64,000 nucleotides of DNA from Xiphydria camelus. Taxonomy: Eukaryota > Arthropoda > Insecta > Hymenoptera > Xiphydriidae. A model generated the notes under the pieces. That model ran no database searches, was not told the origin of the DNA, and was given only the letters and a program-made list of their open reading frames with translations. Position numbers and translations under genes: made by a program. The DNA is taken from the NCBI GenBank assembly GCA_963678675.1, contig OY783196.1, positions 17,230,138 to 17,294,137 on the forward strand, written 5' to 3'. How positions within the stretch are numbered: the first letter of the stretch is position 1; each line of letters begins with the position of its first letter. This document shows positions 34,635 through 46,171 of this stretch, piece by piece.

Positions 34635-36224
34635 AGGTACGTACAAACCGGGCAACAAAGTGTTGGCAACATGTTGGCAACACGTCGATATCGGTGTTGG
34701 CAACATGTTGGCAACTCGTCGGTGGATACTCGTCGACAGCGTAGCAGTACAGACCAGCCAACAAATGTTGGCAACATGTTGGCAACACGTTCATCCCCAC
34801 GTGTCTCCCGTCGACTAGCAACAGCGGGGGGTATGACATCAAAGAGAATGGTCGCCTGTTGCTGGTATCCGTGTTTCCCATTTCAAATGGGAAAAGTTGA
34901 CAACATCCTCGCAACATCCACGCAAAAGGGACGGAATTTCAGAAAGTCGATTCATACCTCTTTTAATACTTTTAATAGCACATCGATCATAAATAACTCT
35001 CCGCGACTATAATATAATTTTTATTGGATTCCTCGTCTGCTCAGCTACTCCCGCCGTCGCCGCCGCTACGAAAATTTCTTGACAGGATCGTCGCCGCGGC
35101 GACGGTAAATTTTCCGACCCACGCACGAAAGTGGTTAATCGCGTCATCGGCACGGTATGTCAAAATACTGACTGGATCAAATCCTTTCCTTCTCCTTTTT
35201 TATTATTATATATTATTATATAAAATAGTTTTTTAATAAATGCGTGGATAAAACCATGTCGCCGAAAACCCCGGCGACCTTGGGACCCGATGCGCGGAGC
35301 CAGGTACTTACCCCCCGGGGGTTGGGGAGCAAAGCTAGTACATACAAATAAATATACTACCGCCCACTTGACACGGCCCGGCAGGGACCACATGTGGCAG
35401 GGACCGTCGCGGACGGGGTTCAACGCTTCCGATCCTTTCCGTCAAACGACGGGACAGTCATAAAGACTAGAGTGTGTTTTCCGTCGCACACCCTTTCCGG
35501 AAAAGGTTAATTAACGGACGAATCGAAATAAGCCGTTTCCCGCAATATCTATTCTAATAAACAATGTTCCGTCTTTGCGCGACGGACTACGCGCCAAATT
35601 AATCTTGCGTGGTGGGTTTAGGATAAATAAAATTATACCAATTGGTAAGGGAAAACAAACAATGCATTAACTTTATTTGCGAACTGTTCCGGTCGCTCGC
35701 AAGTTTTCAAACTAACTGGTCGCTCTTCGACCCTGTGGTAATGAGGAACTTTCCCGGATCTAATTTATGGCTTTAACGGCCCGAGGAGTGTCGAATTTCT
35801 CCCTCACGCCGGTCTACGGACGAAATGCGAAGAGCATTTGAGCGAATATACGACAGACAATTTATTAATAATTTATTAATCCATAGTGGTCACACGGAGT
35901 CCAGTGGACCCCATGCTAATAAAATATAATTTTTCTCATGAAAACAGTTTTTTCACTTTATTTTATACGTTCAAAACCGACCTATTTGATTGTACGAGTT
36001 TCATGAAAATTAATATCTTGAAACTGTAAAATAAATATACCTTTGTCAAAGCTCGTTGTAATACTGTATCCAGATACGAGTTGATGTTGGCAACATCTAT
36101 GTTGCCAACTTGTTCCGCCTGTTGCCAACCTGTTGCCAACGTGTTGCCAACATGTTGCCAACATGTTACCAACATATGTTGCCAACATGTTGCCAACACT
36201 TTGTTGGCCGGTTTGTACGTACCT
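34635..36224. mobile_element. DNA element with TTGGCAACATG end arrays (1,590 bp)
   Basis: The ends are inverted copies of AGGTACGTACAAACCGGSCA, continuing into ACAAAGTGTTGGCAACATGT, and are flanked by TAA on both sides (34632-34634 and 36225-36227). That 3-bp TWA duplication suggests PIF/Harbinger. Both ends carry arrays of the 11-mer TTGGCAACATG: about seven close copies at 34660-34790 and about nine, inverted, at 36080-36205. I found no transposase; the interior (34830-36080) has no convincing gene. Confidence 0.75.
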
Positions 36225-36829
36225 TAACACTCAGGCCCCAGCTGGCGAGTCTGGTCGCAAGCCGATCCCTCCCCCAAAGGTTCGTAGGAGGATCCCAAAG
36301 TCGGCGGTTGTTACAATCACCGGCAAGAGGGTGAGAACTTTTCTTACGCTGATGCTATTGCTGAGGCGGAGGAGAAGGTGTCGCTTGAAGAGTTGGACAT
36401 TGATGAGCCGAAGATTAGAAAGGCTCAAACACAGGCTGTGATGATCTCAATAAAGGGGGAGCAGGCCCATGAAAAGGCGGGGCTGCTAGCTGGAAGACTG
36501 GCTGAGGTGTTTGGAAGCAGGGCCACCCGAACCAAGTGGACAGGCGGGACAATAGGGAGGTTCGGTATTTTTAAAATGTGCTTTAGAATAATAAATTTTG
36601 CGTTAGAAAACGCACCTGAGATGTTAAAAAATTTTTTTTAAATTGATTTTCGTCGAAAAACCTATTTGAAACGTTTGCGTCCGCGCGAGGCTAGAAAACG
36701 TACCCGAGAGAGAGGCTACGGCGCGTGACGTCATTTCTAGGCTCGCTCTGCGCGCCACGCATACTCGGCACGTTATTTACATTTTGTACGCTCGTGAGTC
36801 GTGAGCTGTAAATTTGAAAGCCGTATGAA

Positions 36830-37015
36830 ATGCCGGTGCGAAAGTGGTGTTTTGTTCCCCAATGCAAAAGTACGTCGAAAAGTACACCAGAAAAAATTTT
36901 TGTCAGTGTGCCAGTACCTGAAGCCAAGCGTAAGAAATGGTTTGTTGCAGCTAGAAGAAAAATTACGGATGTTTCACCGAGAACAACTTTATTTTGCTGC
37001 GAAGATCATTTTGAT
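36830..37015 (+). pseudogene. THAP zinc-finger first exon
   Basis: The ATG at 36830 opens MPVRKWCFVPQCKSTSKST, followed by KKWFVAARRK and TTLFCCEDHFDV. This is the C2CH pattern of THAP domains: a CxxxC pair, a central Trp, then CxxH. The exon ends at 37015 before GTAAGT. THAP domains bind DNA and occur at the N-terminus of several transposase types (P element, Kolobok, ISL2EU). No catalytic region follows. Confidence 0.75.
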
Positions 37016-37547
37016 GTAAGTACAGATTTCATTCGGTTATTCAGCTATTGATTATAGCAGATTATTTTTTCATGTTAACAGTTAAAATTAGATATGGCAA
37101 ACTATATGGAATTTAAATTGAGCAACGTGAGACCGCGGATGAAACCCGATATAATTATTATTGTTTTTATTAATTTATTAATATAAAACCATATTTATAA
37201 TTATTATAAAAATCAATCATTAGTACAAATAATTATTTAATAATTATTAATTAAATAAATTAATGTTTATTTTAAAACGATTAAAAAATTTAAATTAAGA
37301 AATAAAAAAAATAATATTAAATTAATTAATTATTAAGATAAATAAATAAATTATTAAATTAATAAATTTTATATATAAAAAATTTATTAATATATATATA
37401 TATATATAAATAATTTATATATATATATAAATAATTATTAAATTTATTAATATAAAACCATATTTATAATTATTATAAAAATCAATCATTAGTACAAATA
37501 TAAAATACTTTAAATAGGCCAGGAGTGCAAAGGGTTAATTTACTTAC

Positions 37548-37732
37548 CGAACTGCTTTTGTGCCGCTGCTTTGCGGTTGATTAAAATTTGCACTAGACGC
37601 TAAATAGTCGCACACCATTTGCACATCAACACTCGGTAAATTGTGAGAATCGGCCTTCTGATATCCTTCTTGCATTTTGAAGTTCTGAGTTAGACTACGA
37701 ATTCTGACCAAATAAATGCGGACAACTGCCAT
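37548..37732 (-). pseudogene. Inward-facing first exon at the right end, possible YqaJ/SWIM-type partner protein
   Basis: An ATG at 37732 (minus strand) leads to KADSHNLPSVDVQMVCDYLA and SANFNQPQSSGTKAVR, then a donor GGTAAGT at 37547. From memory, LPxVDxxMVxxYxxxN plus a basic end is the start of the SWIM/YqaJ accessory protein encoded by some ISL2EU-type elements. No downstream part is present here. The identity is tentative. Confidence 0.4.
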
Positions 37733-38147
37733 TCAATTTCTGCATGTTATCTGCGGGCGCATGGGTGGGCGGAGCGTTCGAGCTTAGAAATGACGTCAGA
37801 CCAATTGGAAATCGTTCCGGCGGATCGATAAATGCCCTAACTTTATTTGTTCATAACTGCGAGTAGAGTTGTTATTTTTTCAAAATTTTTTTTTGGTCGA
37901 TTTCTGAGCCTCTTAGTTTTCATTTCAACCTGAAATCATATTTTTCTATTTTTTTCCGAACCCCCCTATTGCTTTAACTGCGGCACGCCGGGCCATAAGT
38001 CCGACGTCTGTGAGTTTGAGGCGAGATGTTTGATTTGTTTCGATGACGGTAAAGCGTATGCACACAGAATGAGGGGCCCCAAGTGTCCAGCTGGGGCTCG
38101 AAAAACGGGAAATCAGGTTCGGGGGTCTGTCGGAACACGACCAAACA

Positions 38148-41100
38148 ATGGCTAGTTTCGCCCAGATCAACTTAAACCGGAGTTCGGGCGCACAAGACCT
38201 GTGTGTCCAATATATGAGGGAATGGGGACTTGATATAGTGATCCTGTCGGAGCCACACCACATCCCTCGGGCGTCCTCCTTCTGGTTAGTGGATCTTACT
38301 GGTTTGGCGGCCATTGTATGGCGAGATACGGCTCCCTTCCCGTGTGTCCTGCGATACGCGGATCGGGGCTTTGTCTCTGTAACGTGTGGAGGTGTGGTTC
38401 TGGTGAGTTTCTACCTGTCGCCTAACCTGCATATTGGTGATTTTGAGGAGGCTCTAGACGAAATTAGAGATGAGGTTCTTCGGCATAGGGGCTCGCCACT
38501 CCTGATCGCTGGGGATTTTAATTGTAGGTCGCGGTCCTGGGGTTGCCGGGACACTAATGCGCGTGGGAACAGACTCCTTGATCTGATGTCGGAGCTCGAC
38601 ATGTGTCTGGTCAATGTGGGTAGCACCCCCACGTGCGTTATGGCTGCGGGCACCTCAGTTGTAGACCTGACGTGGTCATCACCGGATCTGGTCCGGAGAA
38701 TCTCGGAGTGGAGAGTCCTAGGGCATGAACAACACGAGTCGCTCTCGGATCATCAGTATGTGAGGTTCAGGTTGATGCCCTCTAACTGGATAGGTTCGGG
38801 GGGGGGGGCAATATGCCGGTTGAAAGGCAGGAGCTTGGTCCCAGGTGGGCTAAGTCGTCCTTCAATCCTGACATGTTCGGGGCCGTCCTGGGGATTGGGT
38901 TGTGGAACCCGGTATCCCTCAGGGCGGCTTCCAGGCGGTCAGTCGATGACTGGGCTGAACAATTGGTGGCGATCATCACGGAGGCGTGCGACGCGGCGGC
39001 TACCCGGGTCTCAAAGAATCCCGGACCCCGGAACGTTTTCTGGTGGACCCCCAGGCTGGATGAACTCAGGCGGACCTGTGTGAGGCAACGCAGGAAACTA
39101 GAGCGGGCGAATCGTCGAGTTCCCCGGGACTTGGTCCTGATTGAGGAACTCCGGAACGCCCGGAAGGCGAGCCGTAGGATTTTTCGAGGGGAGATCCGGC
39201 GAGCTCGTGCGCTATGCTGGAAGGATCTTGTCGATGACTTGAACGTCGACCCTTGGGGCCTATGGGGAGGCTCAGAGGGAGCACCCCATCGGCTACAGAG
39301 ACTATGCCGCTTGAGGACGCCAATACCACCATTGATGGGCTCTTTCCGAGGGCTCCGCCTAGGATATCGTCGAATGTGGGACGGGATCCTCCTCCCTCGC
39401 TGCCTGGTCCGGAGGAGTGGGATCTGGTCATCACCCAGCATGAGGTCAGACGATCCTTGGTTAAAGAGAAGCCTAGAGCATCGGCCCCTGGACCCGATGG
39501 CATACGTGCCTTTTGGTGGATAAGAGGCACGGTGGAGACCCTTGATGAGCTCTCCAACCTCTACAAGGTGTGCCTCAGGGTTGGTCGTTTCCCGAAGATC
39601 GGGAAGGTGGCCAATCTTGTGCTTATCCCCAAGGGGCATGGCGAGGAGAGCCGCGGCAAGTTCAGGCCGACATGCTTGCTGGACGACGCCGGCAAGGGCC
39701 TTGAACGTGTCATCGTCACGCATATCCGGAGAGCCTTAGCCCGTTTGCCGGGTGGAGGTTTGTCTGAGCGGCAGTTCGGCTTCTGGCCAAAGCGATCGAC
39801 AATAGACGCAATGGTCATGGCTAAGGAATTCGTTGAGTGGGCGTGTAACGATGGAGAGGTGGTCATTGCTGTTGCGGTGGATATCCGGAAAATGCCTTTA
39901 ATTCTCTCCCCTGGGCGAGTATCATCGCCCGAATGAGGAGCAAGGGGCTACCAGGGTATCTAGTCGCGATAGTTAGCAGCTACCTCAGTGAGAGGTACAT
40001 CCGGTTTCGAAGTGAGATGGGTAAGGTTGAGTCCAGGGCGGTCTGCGCTGGTGTTCCGCAGGGATCGGTGTTGGGTCCCTTGCTGTGGAACATCGCGTAT
40101 GACTATGCTCTGGAGGTCGACTTGCTACCTGAATGCAACGTAATTGTATACGCCGATGACACCTTGGTGCTGGCGTGTCATCGTGACACTCGATGGGCCT
40201 CCCTCTTGGTGGCTAGGCAGGTTACGGCGGTGGCGTATCGAATAAACGAGCTGGGCCTAGAGATCGCGGCAAAGAAGACCACGGCTATGGTTTTTGGCGG
40301 GGCGGCCAATGGGTCGGTATTTGTGGGCGGAGAAATGATCAGGATACGTTCGATGATGAGATATCTGGGGGTCGTCTTCGATCGGACGTTGTCCTTTCGT
40401 CCGCATTTTGAAGGTGTATCGGTTAAAGTTGAGGGAGTAATCAAAACTCTGTGGTGCTTGGTGCCAAATTTGCATGGCCCCCGCGAATTTAAGAGGCGGT
40501 TGTACATGAATGTGGTGCACTCTCTTATGTTGTTCGGTGCCCCGGTGTGGAGCCCACAGCTTAGCGCTTGTGCTAGCTATAGAAAGCCTTTACTTGCGGT
40601 GCAGCGTCGTATGGCTCTTCGGGTGATCTGCGCATATCGCACACTTTCTCTGGAGGCGACGCTGTTATTGGCGCGGGTCCCCCCTGTACACCTCCTTACG
40701 GAGGGTCTGAGGAGGGTAATGAGAGGATCCAGGTGGTCCGGGAAGCTGATGGGGATGACCCTGAAACAAAAAGGGAAATAATCAGAGCGGCCAGACGTCT
40801 CACACGTGTGCAGTGGGAGATATCACTGCGGGGTGAGAATCTGTCGGGGGGTAGGGTGCGTAATGCCGTCCTCCCAAACTTCGACCGTTGGTTGGATAGG
40901 GGACATGGGCGCATGGGCTTCTATCTAACACAACTCATGGGAGGTCACGGGTGCTTCGGAGAGTTCCTCTTTATGATCAATAGAGAGAGATCTCCTTGAT
41001 GTCACCACTGTGAAGAAATCTTAGACTCCACCCCGAACACACCCTTCGGGAGTGTGAGGCGTGGGAGGTTGAGAGGGCGGCATTGCGCGCGGGTATAGGG

Positions 41101-41249
41101 GACGACATTGACCTAACATTCGGGGCCATGTTGCCTCGAATGTTGGACAGCAGGGAAGCCTGGTTGGCGGTGGCCCGATTCGCGAAGAGGGTCTTGACCC
41201 GAAAAGAGGAAGCCGAGAGAACTCGGGAGAGAGAGGGGCGCAATATGTG
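38148..41249 (+). pseudogene. LINE ORF2: APE endonuclease and reverse transcriptase, frameshifted
   Basis: The APE endonuclease (38148 to about 38800) has INLNRSSGAQDL, ILSEPHH, LLIAGDFNCRS and LSDHQYVRF. The reverse transcriptase has KPRASAPGPDGI, AVAVDIRK, GVPQGSVLGPLLWN and the catalytic YADDTLVLA (about 40150). The C-terminus has a CHHCEE zinc motif near 41005. The frame changes at a G run (38798-38808), near 39245, near 39890 and near 40725, with a stop at about 40999. The SDHQYV and GDFN motifs fit the R1 clade. Confidence 0.88.
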
Positions 41250-42096
41250 AATCTTCACCATCGCGCAGTTAGGTTAGGACGTGTTGGCCGGCTGGTGAAC
41301 CGGGTGCGTGGGGCTTGCCCCACCACTTCGTTGGGAGTGTCTCGGCCATCGGCGGAAGCCCGGCCTCGTGCGGCTTATAGGCAGACGGCCGTTATGCATG
41401 GGTGAGTGAACGTTAGAGTAGTGAGTGTATGGGTGTGTGTCAGGGAAGGGTTTGAGTGTACTAGTTAGGTCAAAGCTGGCCTGAGATGGCAGGTTGGCAT
41501 TCCCTGCTGTCTCCGGCTCGGCATGTTTGGTCGTGGTAATGTGGTGTCCCTGGGAGTTGGGGGGTTTTCCCGCTTCCGGCTGGCGCTGATCACCACACGC
41601 ATGTTTTCCTGTGAGGAGTGTTCGTCATGTAATAACAGGGTTTTATTTGGAGGAGTTGAATTGTGTCAGCCCGAGAGGCGTGAGCAGTACTGCCCTCGCG
41701 TCTCCTGTACTGGCCCGATCCTCCCCCCCCCCCTTATACAAGGTCCCAGGGGCTGTTGTTTTGCAACGCCTTGTGGGCAGTTATGCTTTCGAGCATCTGA
41801 AGAGGTGAGCCACTTGTAAAGTGGTGCTGTAAGAGGTCGTAGGCATGTTTAAAAGAGAGGTGAGCGGTGACGTGCTCATGCCTAGAGAGTTCCCTGCAGC
41901 CGGGCCCAAGTCGGTCGTTTCTGGGGCCTCTCATTTTTAGGACGGCTTGGATGGAGGTTAGGTTTAGTGGGTAGGGGGCCCCCCGTATTGCACTCGCAGG
42001 CAAAACATACTGCGGCGGGGTGTCTCGAGTCCCACACTACCCGGGGCTTGCCAACCCGGGTGTGCGTAAAAAGCAATCCCCCTCCTTAAAAAAAAA
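41250..42096 (+). other. LINE 3' untranslated region with A tail
   Basis: G-rich, non-coding tail of the LINE, ending in nine A residues. It contains a TTAGGTTAGG block near 41267 and a C run near 41725. Confidence 0.6.
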
Positions 42097-42244
42097 GGTG
42101 AAATTCCCCAGATATGTTAAATCGAGCAGCAGGTGTATTCTAGCAATTTCCTATTTAATTAGGCTATGGTAGTGTTTTGACGGTGCTTGACATTATCATT
42201 TAAAAGAATATGAGAATAAATATTTCGATTAGTTTTCCTTTCTC

Positions 42245-43165
42245 CCCAGGTAGCACACTAACGTCGAAATGACGTTTTTTGAAGATCAGTTCTGACGTCA
42301 GGTGACGAAAAAATATGACGTCATTTTAACGTTGCAAAGACGGCTTAATTGCACATCCACACGACGTCAGAAAAATCACGTCATAATGACGTTCTACCGT
42401 ACGTTGTGATGACGTAAAAAATTACGGTTCTAAAACCTCATCTGCTGCACGCTCCTGTGGTTAAGAATATTATTACTATTGGTGTTCATATGAAGTTTGA
42501 TGAATAAATGTATATTGCTTTTTCTGTCAATAAGAAAGAGCTTGAATAAATAAGATTATATATAATTGTATTATTCTTTTCTCAACATTTTTCTAAATTT
42601 ATGATTGTATCTTTTGATAAATATTCTTGCATAGACGCAAATTGATATTAATATCAATTTGCGTCTATGCAAGAAATAAATAATAAATAAATAAATAAAT
42701 AAATACTTATAAATAAATAAATAAATACTTATAAATAAATAAATAAATAATTAATTATATGAATGTTTATTCATCCTACATTAATTGATTGTCTTTCATT
42801 TACTTTAATAATCTGTGCTTTTTAATGAACGGTATAGTTTATAACTTGCTCAACATACTCTGGAGACTCGAAATGAAATAATTTATTGCTTTAATAATTG
42901 AACAAAATACAATCTTTGTCCATTTATTCACAAATAAATTTTCAAGACCCTATATATGCAGGAGGCCGAAATTTTTCTAAGTCTCGTTCGTCATTAAAAA
43001 TGACGGGAAAGTTCCGTCAAAAAAACGTTGAATTTTGACGTCCAAGGTACGTCGTAAATATGACGTCCCTGTGACGTTAATATTACGACAACTGACGTCT
43101 GAAACCCTATACTGACCAAAAAATGACGTCTGAGACGTTATTCTAACGTCAGTGTGCTACCTGGG
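42245..43165. mobile_element. Non-autonomous element, ends CCCAGGTAGCACACT, TGACGT-dense
   Basis: The inverted ends CCCAGGTAGCACACTAACGT and mirrored CCCAGGTAGCACACTGACGT face each other over 921 bp. Within about 250 bp of each end, GACGTCA, TGACGT and AACGTC motifs occur at least a dozen times. The centre has a perfect 52-bp palindrome (42624-42675) followed by an AAAT microsatellite (about 42675-42750). The target duplication is unclear. Confidence 0.7.
42624..42675. repeat. Perfect 52-bp palindrome
   Basis: Each 26-base arm begins TTCTTGCATAGACGCAAATT and the second arm is its exact reverse complement, with no spacer. It could form a cruciform. It lies at the centre of the surrounding element. 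Confidence 0.9.
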
Positions 43166-43939
43166 TAGCGATCGCTCTCCAATATTTTCTAAAAGTAGAA
43201 GTTTCTCTTTTCGAACGGCAATTCTTTTTAATTTGAAAAATATCCGGGCATATTTTGCTCGTTACTTCTTTAACGACACGATTTAAAAGAGTAGCTCTCT
43301 ACATTCCGATCGGCTTCGAACACTATTATACATATAATTACGCATGAACTTTTAAGCTAAGTCGTTATAATACTTTTTTGAAGATCACATTTCGATATAC
43401 AAGAAAGGATTATACCAACATACGCCAAAAGTCCACAGGTAACGAGATAATCGTGATCAAAGCCGACCGGAATAGTATCCGGTATACCGGATGACCACGC
43501 AAGTATTCTGCAATAAGTAGGGTCGTTTCTTCCCAAGGTAGGGAGGAAAGACCGAAGTGGGAGTATGCTTATTCCCACCTCGAAGCTGGCGCAGAGCCGC
43601 CCCTACGAGCAGCCAACGTATTCACGTACGTGTGTATTCACTGTAGCGCAAGTAGGCGAGAGATCGGAGACCCCGAAATGTCTGTGACGGAATCGACGGT
43701 AATGCCAGGTTCTCACGCTACATTCAGGAATACATCGCGACGAGGAGTCAGGTGCAAAGGCGCCGTGGAAGACATGTACTCGTTTGTCTAAGAAGTCTGA
43801 CCGGTTTAAATCTTTATTCGTTCCGAGTAATGGTAGTACTCATACGTATGCATATTGCCGTAAAACGAAATTACGGGTATTGTATTTGCGATAATAAATT
43901 TCCTCGCGGGGGAAGATGGTTCGTACGCCTTCAGTTGTA
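43166..43939. other. Intergenic spacer, no gene seen
   Basis: No coding region with convincing features. A frame at 43357-43578 (minus strand) resembles nothing I know. Confidence 0.4.
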
Positions 43940-44076
43940 GGGAAAAGTGGAGTAGAAAGAGGGCTATTTGAGTTAGTCTGTAATAATTATATATTACAGC
44001 GGGGAAGTTAATTCCACTGTAAAACATAATTATTACAGACTAACTCAAATAGCCCTGTTTCTACTCCACTTTTCCC
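43940..44076. mobile_element. Small palindromic MITE (137 bp)
   Basis: The arms are inverted copies of about 54 bp, starting GGGAAAAGTGGAGTAGAAA on the left. One extra G is present in the left arm. A TA flanks each side (43938-43939 and 44077-44078), consistent with a Tc1/mariner-type MITE. Confidence 0.75.
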
Positions 44077-44684
44077 TACAGCTTAAATATGTACCTCTCG
44101 TTTTCCCCACAACCACTCAATAATATTGATTACCTACTCTTTTAAATTAAAGCTGTAGTACTATGAACGATTTTTGATCTGGTGGTCTTTCGTGTTACCA
44201 CTGCAACCAATGGAAAATTCGTTGATATCAATGACTGTGATCATAAGATTATGATAAGTATAATATAAAACGATAACAGGATTTAATTGCCTTCAATTTA
44301 TTACAATTGATATCGCGAAGTAAAGGAATTCATTTGATTATGTATCTCATTTAATTCGATTTTGTCTGCAAATGTACCTACGTTATTAAAATATAAATCT
44401 GTTCGGATATGTCATTCGTTGTTCTCAAATAAGTATGAAAAATATTAAAATGCTTTCACTAAGTTTTCTTTGGTTTACATTCGTTCGTAAGCTCGCTCGG
44501 TTTACCGGTCTTAAAATAGCAAACGAAATCTCGTAATCTAGCGCGACGCACATTTCCTGTTTCAGTGTTGCCGACTTTCTCGTTATTACTTCCCATCTTT
44601 GCATACACGGACTCGAAAATCTCGTGTTTAAAAGTAGGTCAAGTCATTGCGAAAGTCAGTACTTGACATTCTTTTTTTCCATTA
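44077..44684. other. Intergenic spacer, no gene seen
   Basis: AT-rich, no gene or element end recognised. Confidence 0.4.
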
Positions 44685-45182
44685 CCGTAGCGCGGGGTTA
44701 CTTTGCACAAGGTTGGTAACTTTGCACACCTAAGTAATTCCCTGAAATAATATTTTTCATTTGAATATTGGCAACATTGGATGTATCGCGTGCGCATGCC
44801 CTTGTCTGTTAGGTTAGGTTTAGTGTGCAGATAATATTTAATATTATAATAATATTTTTTTTTTACTTTTTTCATTCCTAATACCTTGGCCGGTAAGATA
44901 ATGGTTTGGGATGTGCAAAGAAACCCATATAACCGTTATGTTTGGCTTCTACGCTCATTTAAAGGCGCGTGCAATTTATCCCCGATATCGAGGTAACTTT
45001 GCACACTTTTCAAAAACAAAAAAAATATATTATTTATTCATTTTTGATGCAGGTTTGAAGTGAAATGTATAGAAAAAACTTGAAAATACCACATACTTGA
45101 ATATTAAATTATTTTACTCAAAACTAAGCAAAAGAGATGCAAAAAATACCAAAAACCGTTGCAAAGTAACCCCGCGCTACGG
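44685..45182. mobile_element. TA-flanked MITE, ends CCGTAGCGCGGGGTTACTTTGCA
   Basis: The 23-bp ends match perfectly as inverted repeats and TA lies on each side (44683-44684 and 45183-45184). The phrase TAACTTTGCACA recurs internally (about 44717 and 44993). It has the same plan as the pogo-like element at 31053 (G-rich terminus, repeated end phrase, TA duplication) but a different sequence. No coding capacity. Confidence 0.75.
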
Positions 45183-45709
45183 TACATCATTTTTGCCGTA
45201 ATTTTTTACCTCTACAAATATACCAATATTTTCGATTATTCATAGTTTACTTTAACAGATTCTCTAATAGGTTTCTTCATTTTGAAAAGAGAAAAACCAA
45301 TAAACACACCCACTCAGCGATATTAACGATCTGCTTCTGCTGCCTGTGGGAAGTTCGAGGGACTGTTTCAATTCTTACATCACTAAGCAAGTAATATCGG
45401 AAATATAATACACTGTTTCAAATTATACCCATACGCCGATGTTAATGTGAAAACCCTATGAATCATGATACACGTCTCGTAATAGAGAGCAGCGTAATAA
45501 TATTCGTTTGTCATTTGACTAGTGGCTTGGTTTTTTGTAGACTTGTATTAATTAAACAGAACGCTTTATATATATAAAAGTTTGAACGTCTTCAGAATGA
45601 CATTTAATCTCGAATAAAATGAGTTTTTATATATATAGTTCAATTTTGTGCTCAATTTTTCTCTAATCGATTGAAATATCTGTCATGCTATGATGATGTT
45701 TTTCGAAAG
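45183..45709. other. Intergenic spacer, no gene seen
   Basis: No gene or element end recognised. Confidence 0.4.
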
Positions 45710-46171
45710 TAGGGGAAAGTCGGGTAAGATGACGACGTTAAGCTTTGATGGTTTTTCCTGACCTTAATATTTATTGAATCGATGCCAGAATATCTCCATT
45801 ATATTCTTCAAACTCTCTAGTTTGAAGCTATATATTTGAAAAATTGAATTTCACAAGTCTAGTACTTAAAAAATGCAATTTAGAAATAAAAGTGATCTTC
45901 GTCATCTTACCCCCTTGTGCGGGTAAGATGACGAACCGGGTAGGGTAAGATGACGAACTAAGACAATACATGATTTCAACAACAAATATACATATTTTTT
46001 TCATTAAAACGCTATCACAACACAGTCTCATATCATATTTGAGTACATAATTACGTTGCCAAAGAACTCAGCTACGCCAAGTTTTGATAACTTAGAAAAA
46101 CTTTTGACATCAGATGACTTAGAATAACAGCACAAAACGTAGAGCCATATAGAAATAGGTGGAAACCTATT

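Larger units (their letters stand above)
36551..37966. mobile_element. THAP-bearing, ISL2EU-like element reduced to two first exons
   Basis: The ends are inverted: AATAGGGAGGTTCGG on the left and mirrored AATAGGGGGGTTCGG on the right, giving a 2-bp duplication readable as TA or AT. The left end holds a THAP-domain exon facing inwards, and the right end an unrelated exon, also facing inwards. Both exons stop at splice donors with no partner exon. The interior (about 37020-37540) is AT-rich with a direct repeat (about 37160-37227 and 37438-37498) and TA microsatellites. It inserted into the LINE ORF1. Confidence 0.65.
36228..38155 (+). pseudogene. LINE ORF1 (gag-like), interrupted
   Basis: The left part reads KSAVVTITGK, then after a frame change GENFSYADAIAEAEEK, VSLEELDIDEPKIRK and AGLLAGRLAEVFGSRA, matching R1-type gag proteins. 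After the insertion at 36551-37966 the frame resumes with a CCHC zinc knuckle (CFNCGTPGHKSDVC, 37970-38011) and a second Cys/His set (CLICFDDG). Sequence between the two halves is missing, so some gag was lost before or during the insertion. Confidence 0.75.
36228..42096 (+). mobile_element. R1-clade non-LTR retrotransposon (LINE), decayed
   Basis: In order: a gag-like ORF1, a second ORF with an APE endonuclease, reverse transcriptase and C-terminal CCHC zinc motif, a 3' region of about 0.85 kb, and an A run at 42088-42096. The ORF1 stop and ORF2 start overlap (ATG at 38148, stop at 38153-38155), a layout common in this group. Frame changes are frequent, so the copy is dead. A separate DNA element (36551-37966) interrupts ORF1. 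The 5' limit is uncertain, since the element ending at 36224 abuts it directly. Confidence 0.88.

Noticed and set aside
34660..36205. Repeat arrays that look like a CRISPR array at first glance
   Set aside because: The units are 11-mers without uniform spacers, in opposite orientation at the two ends of a transposon, in a eukaryotic genome.
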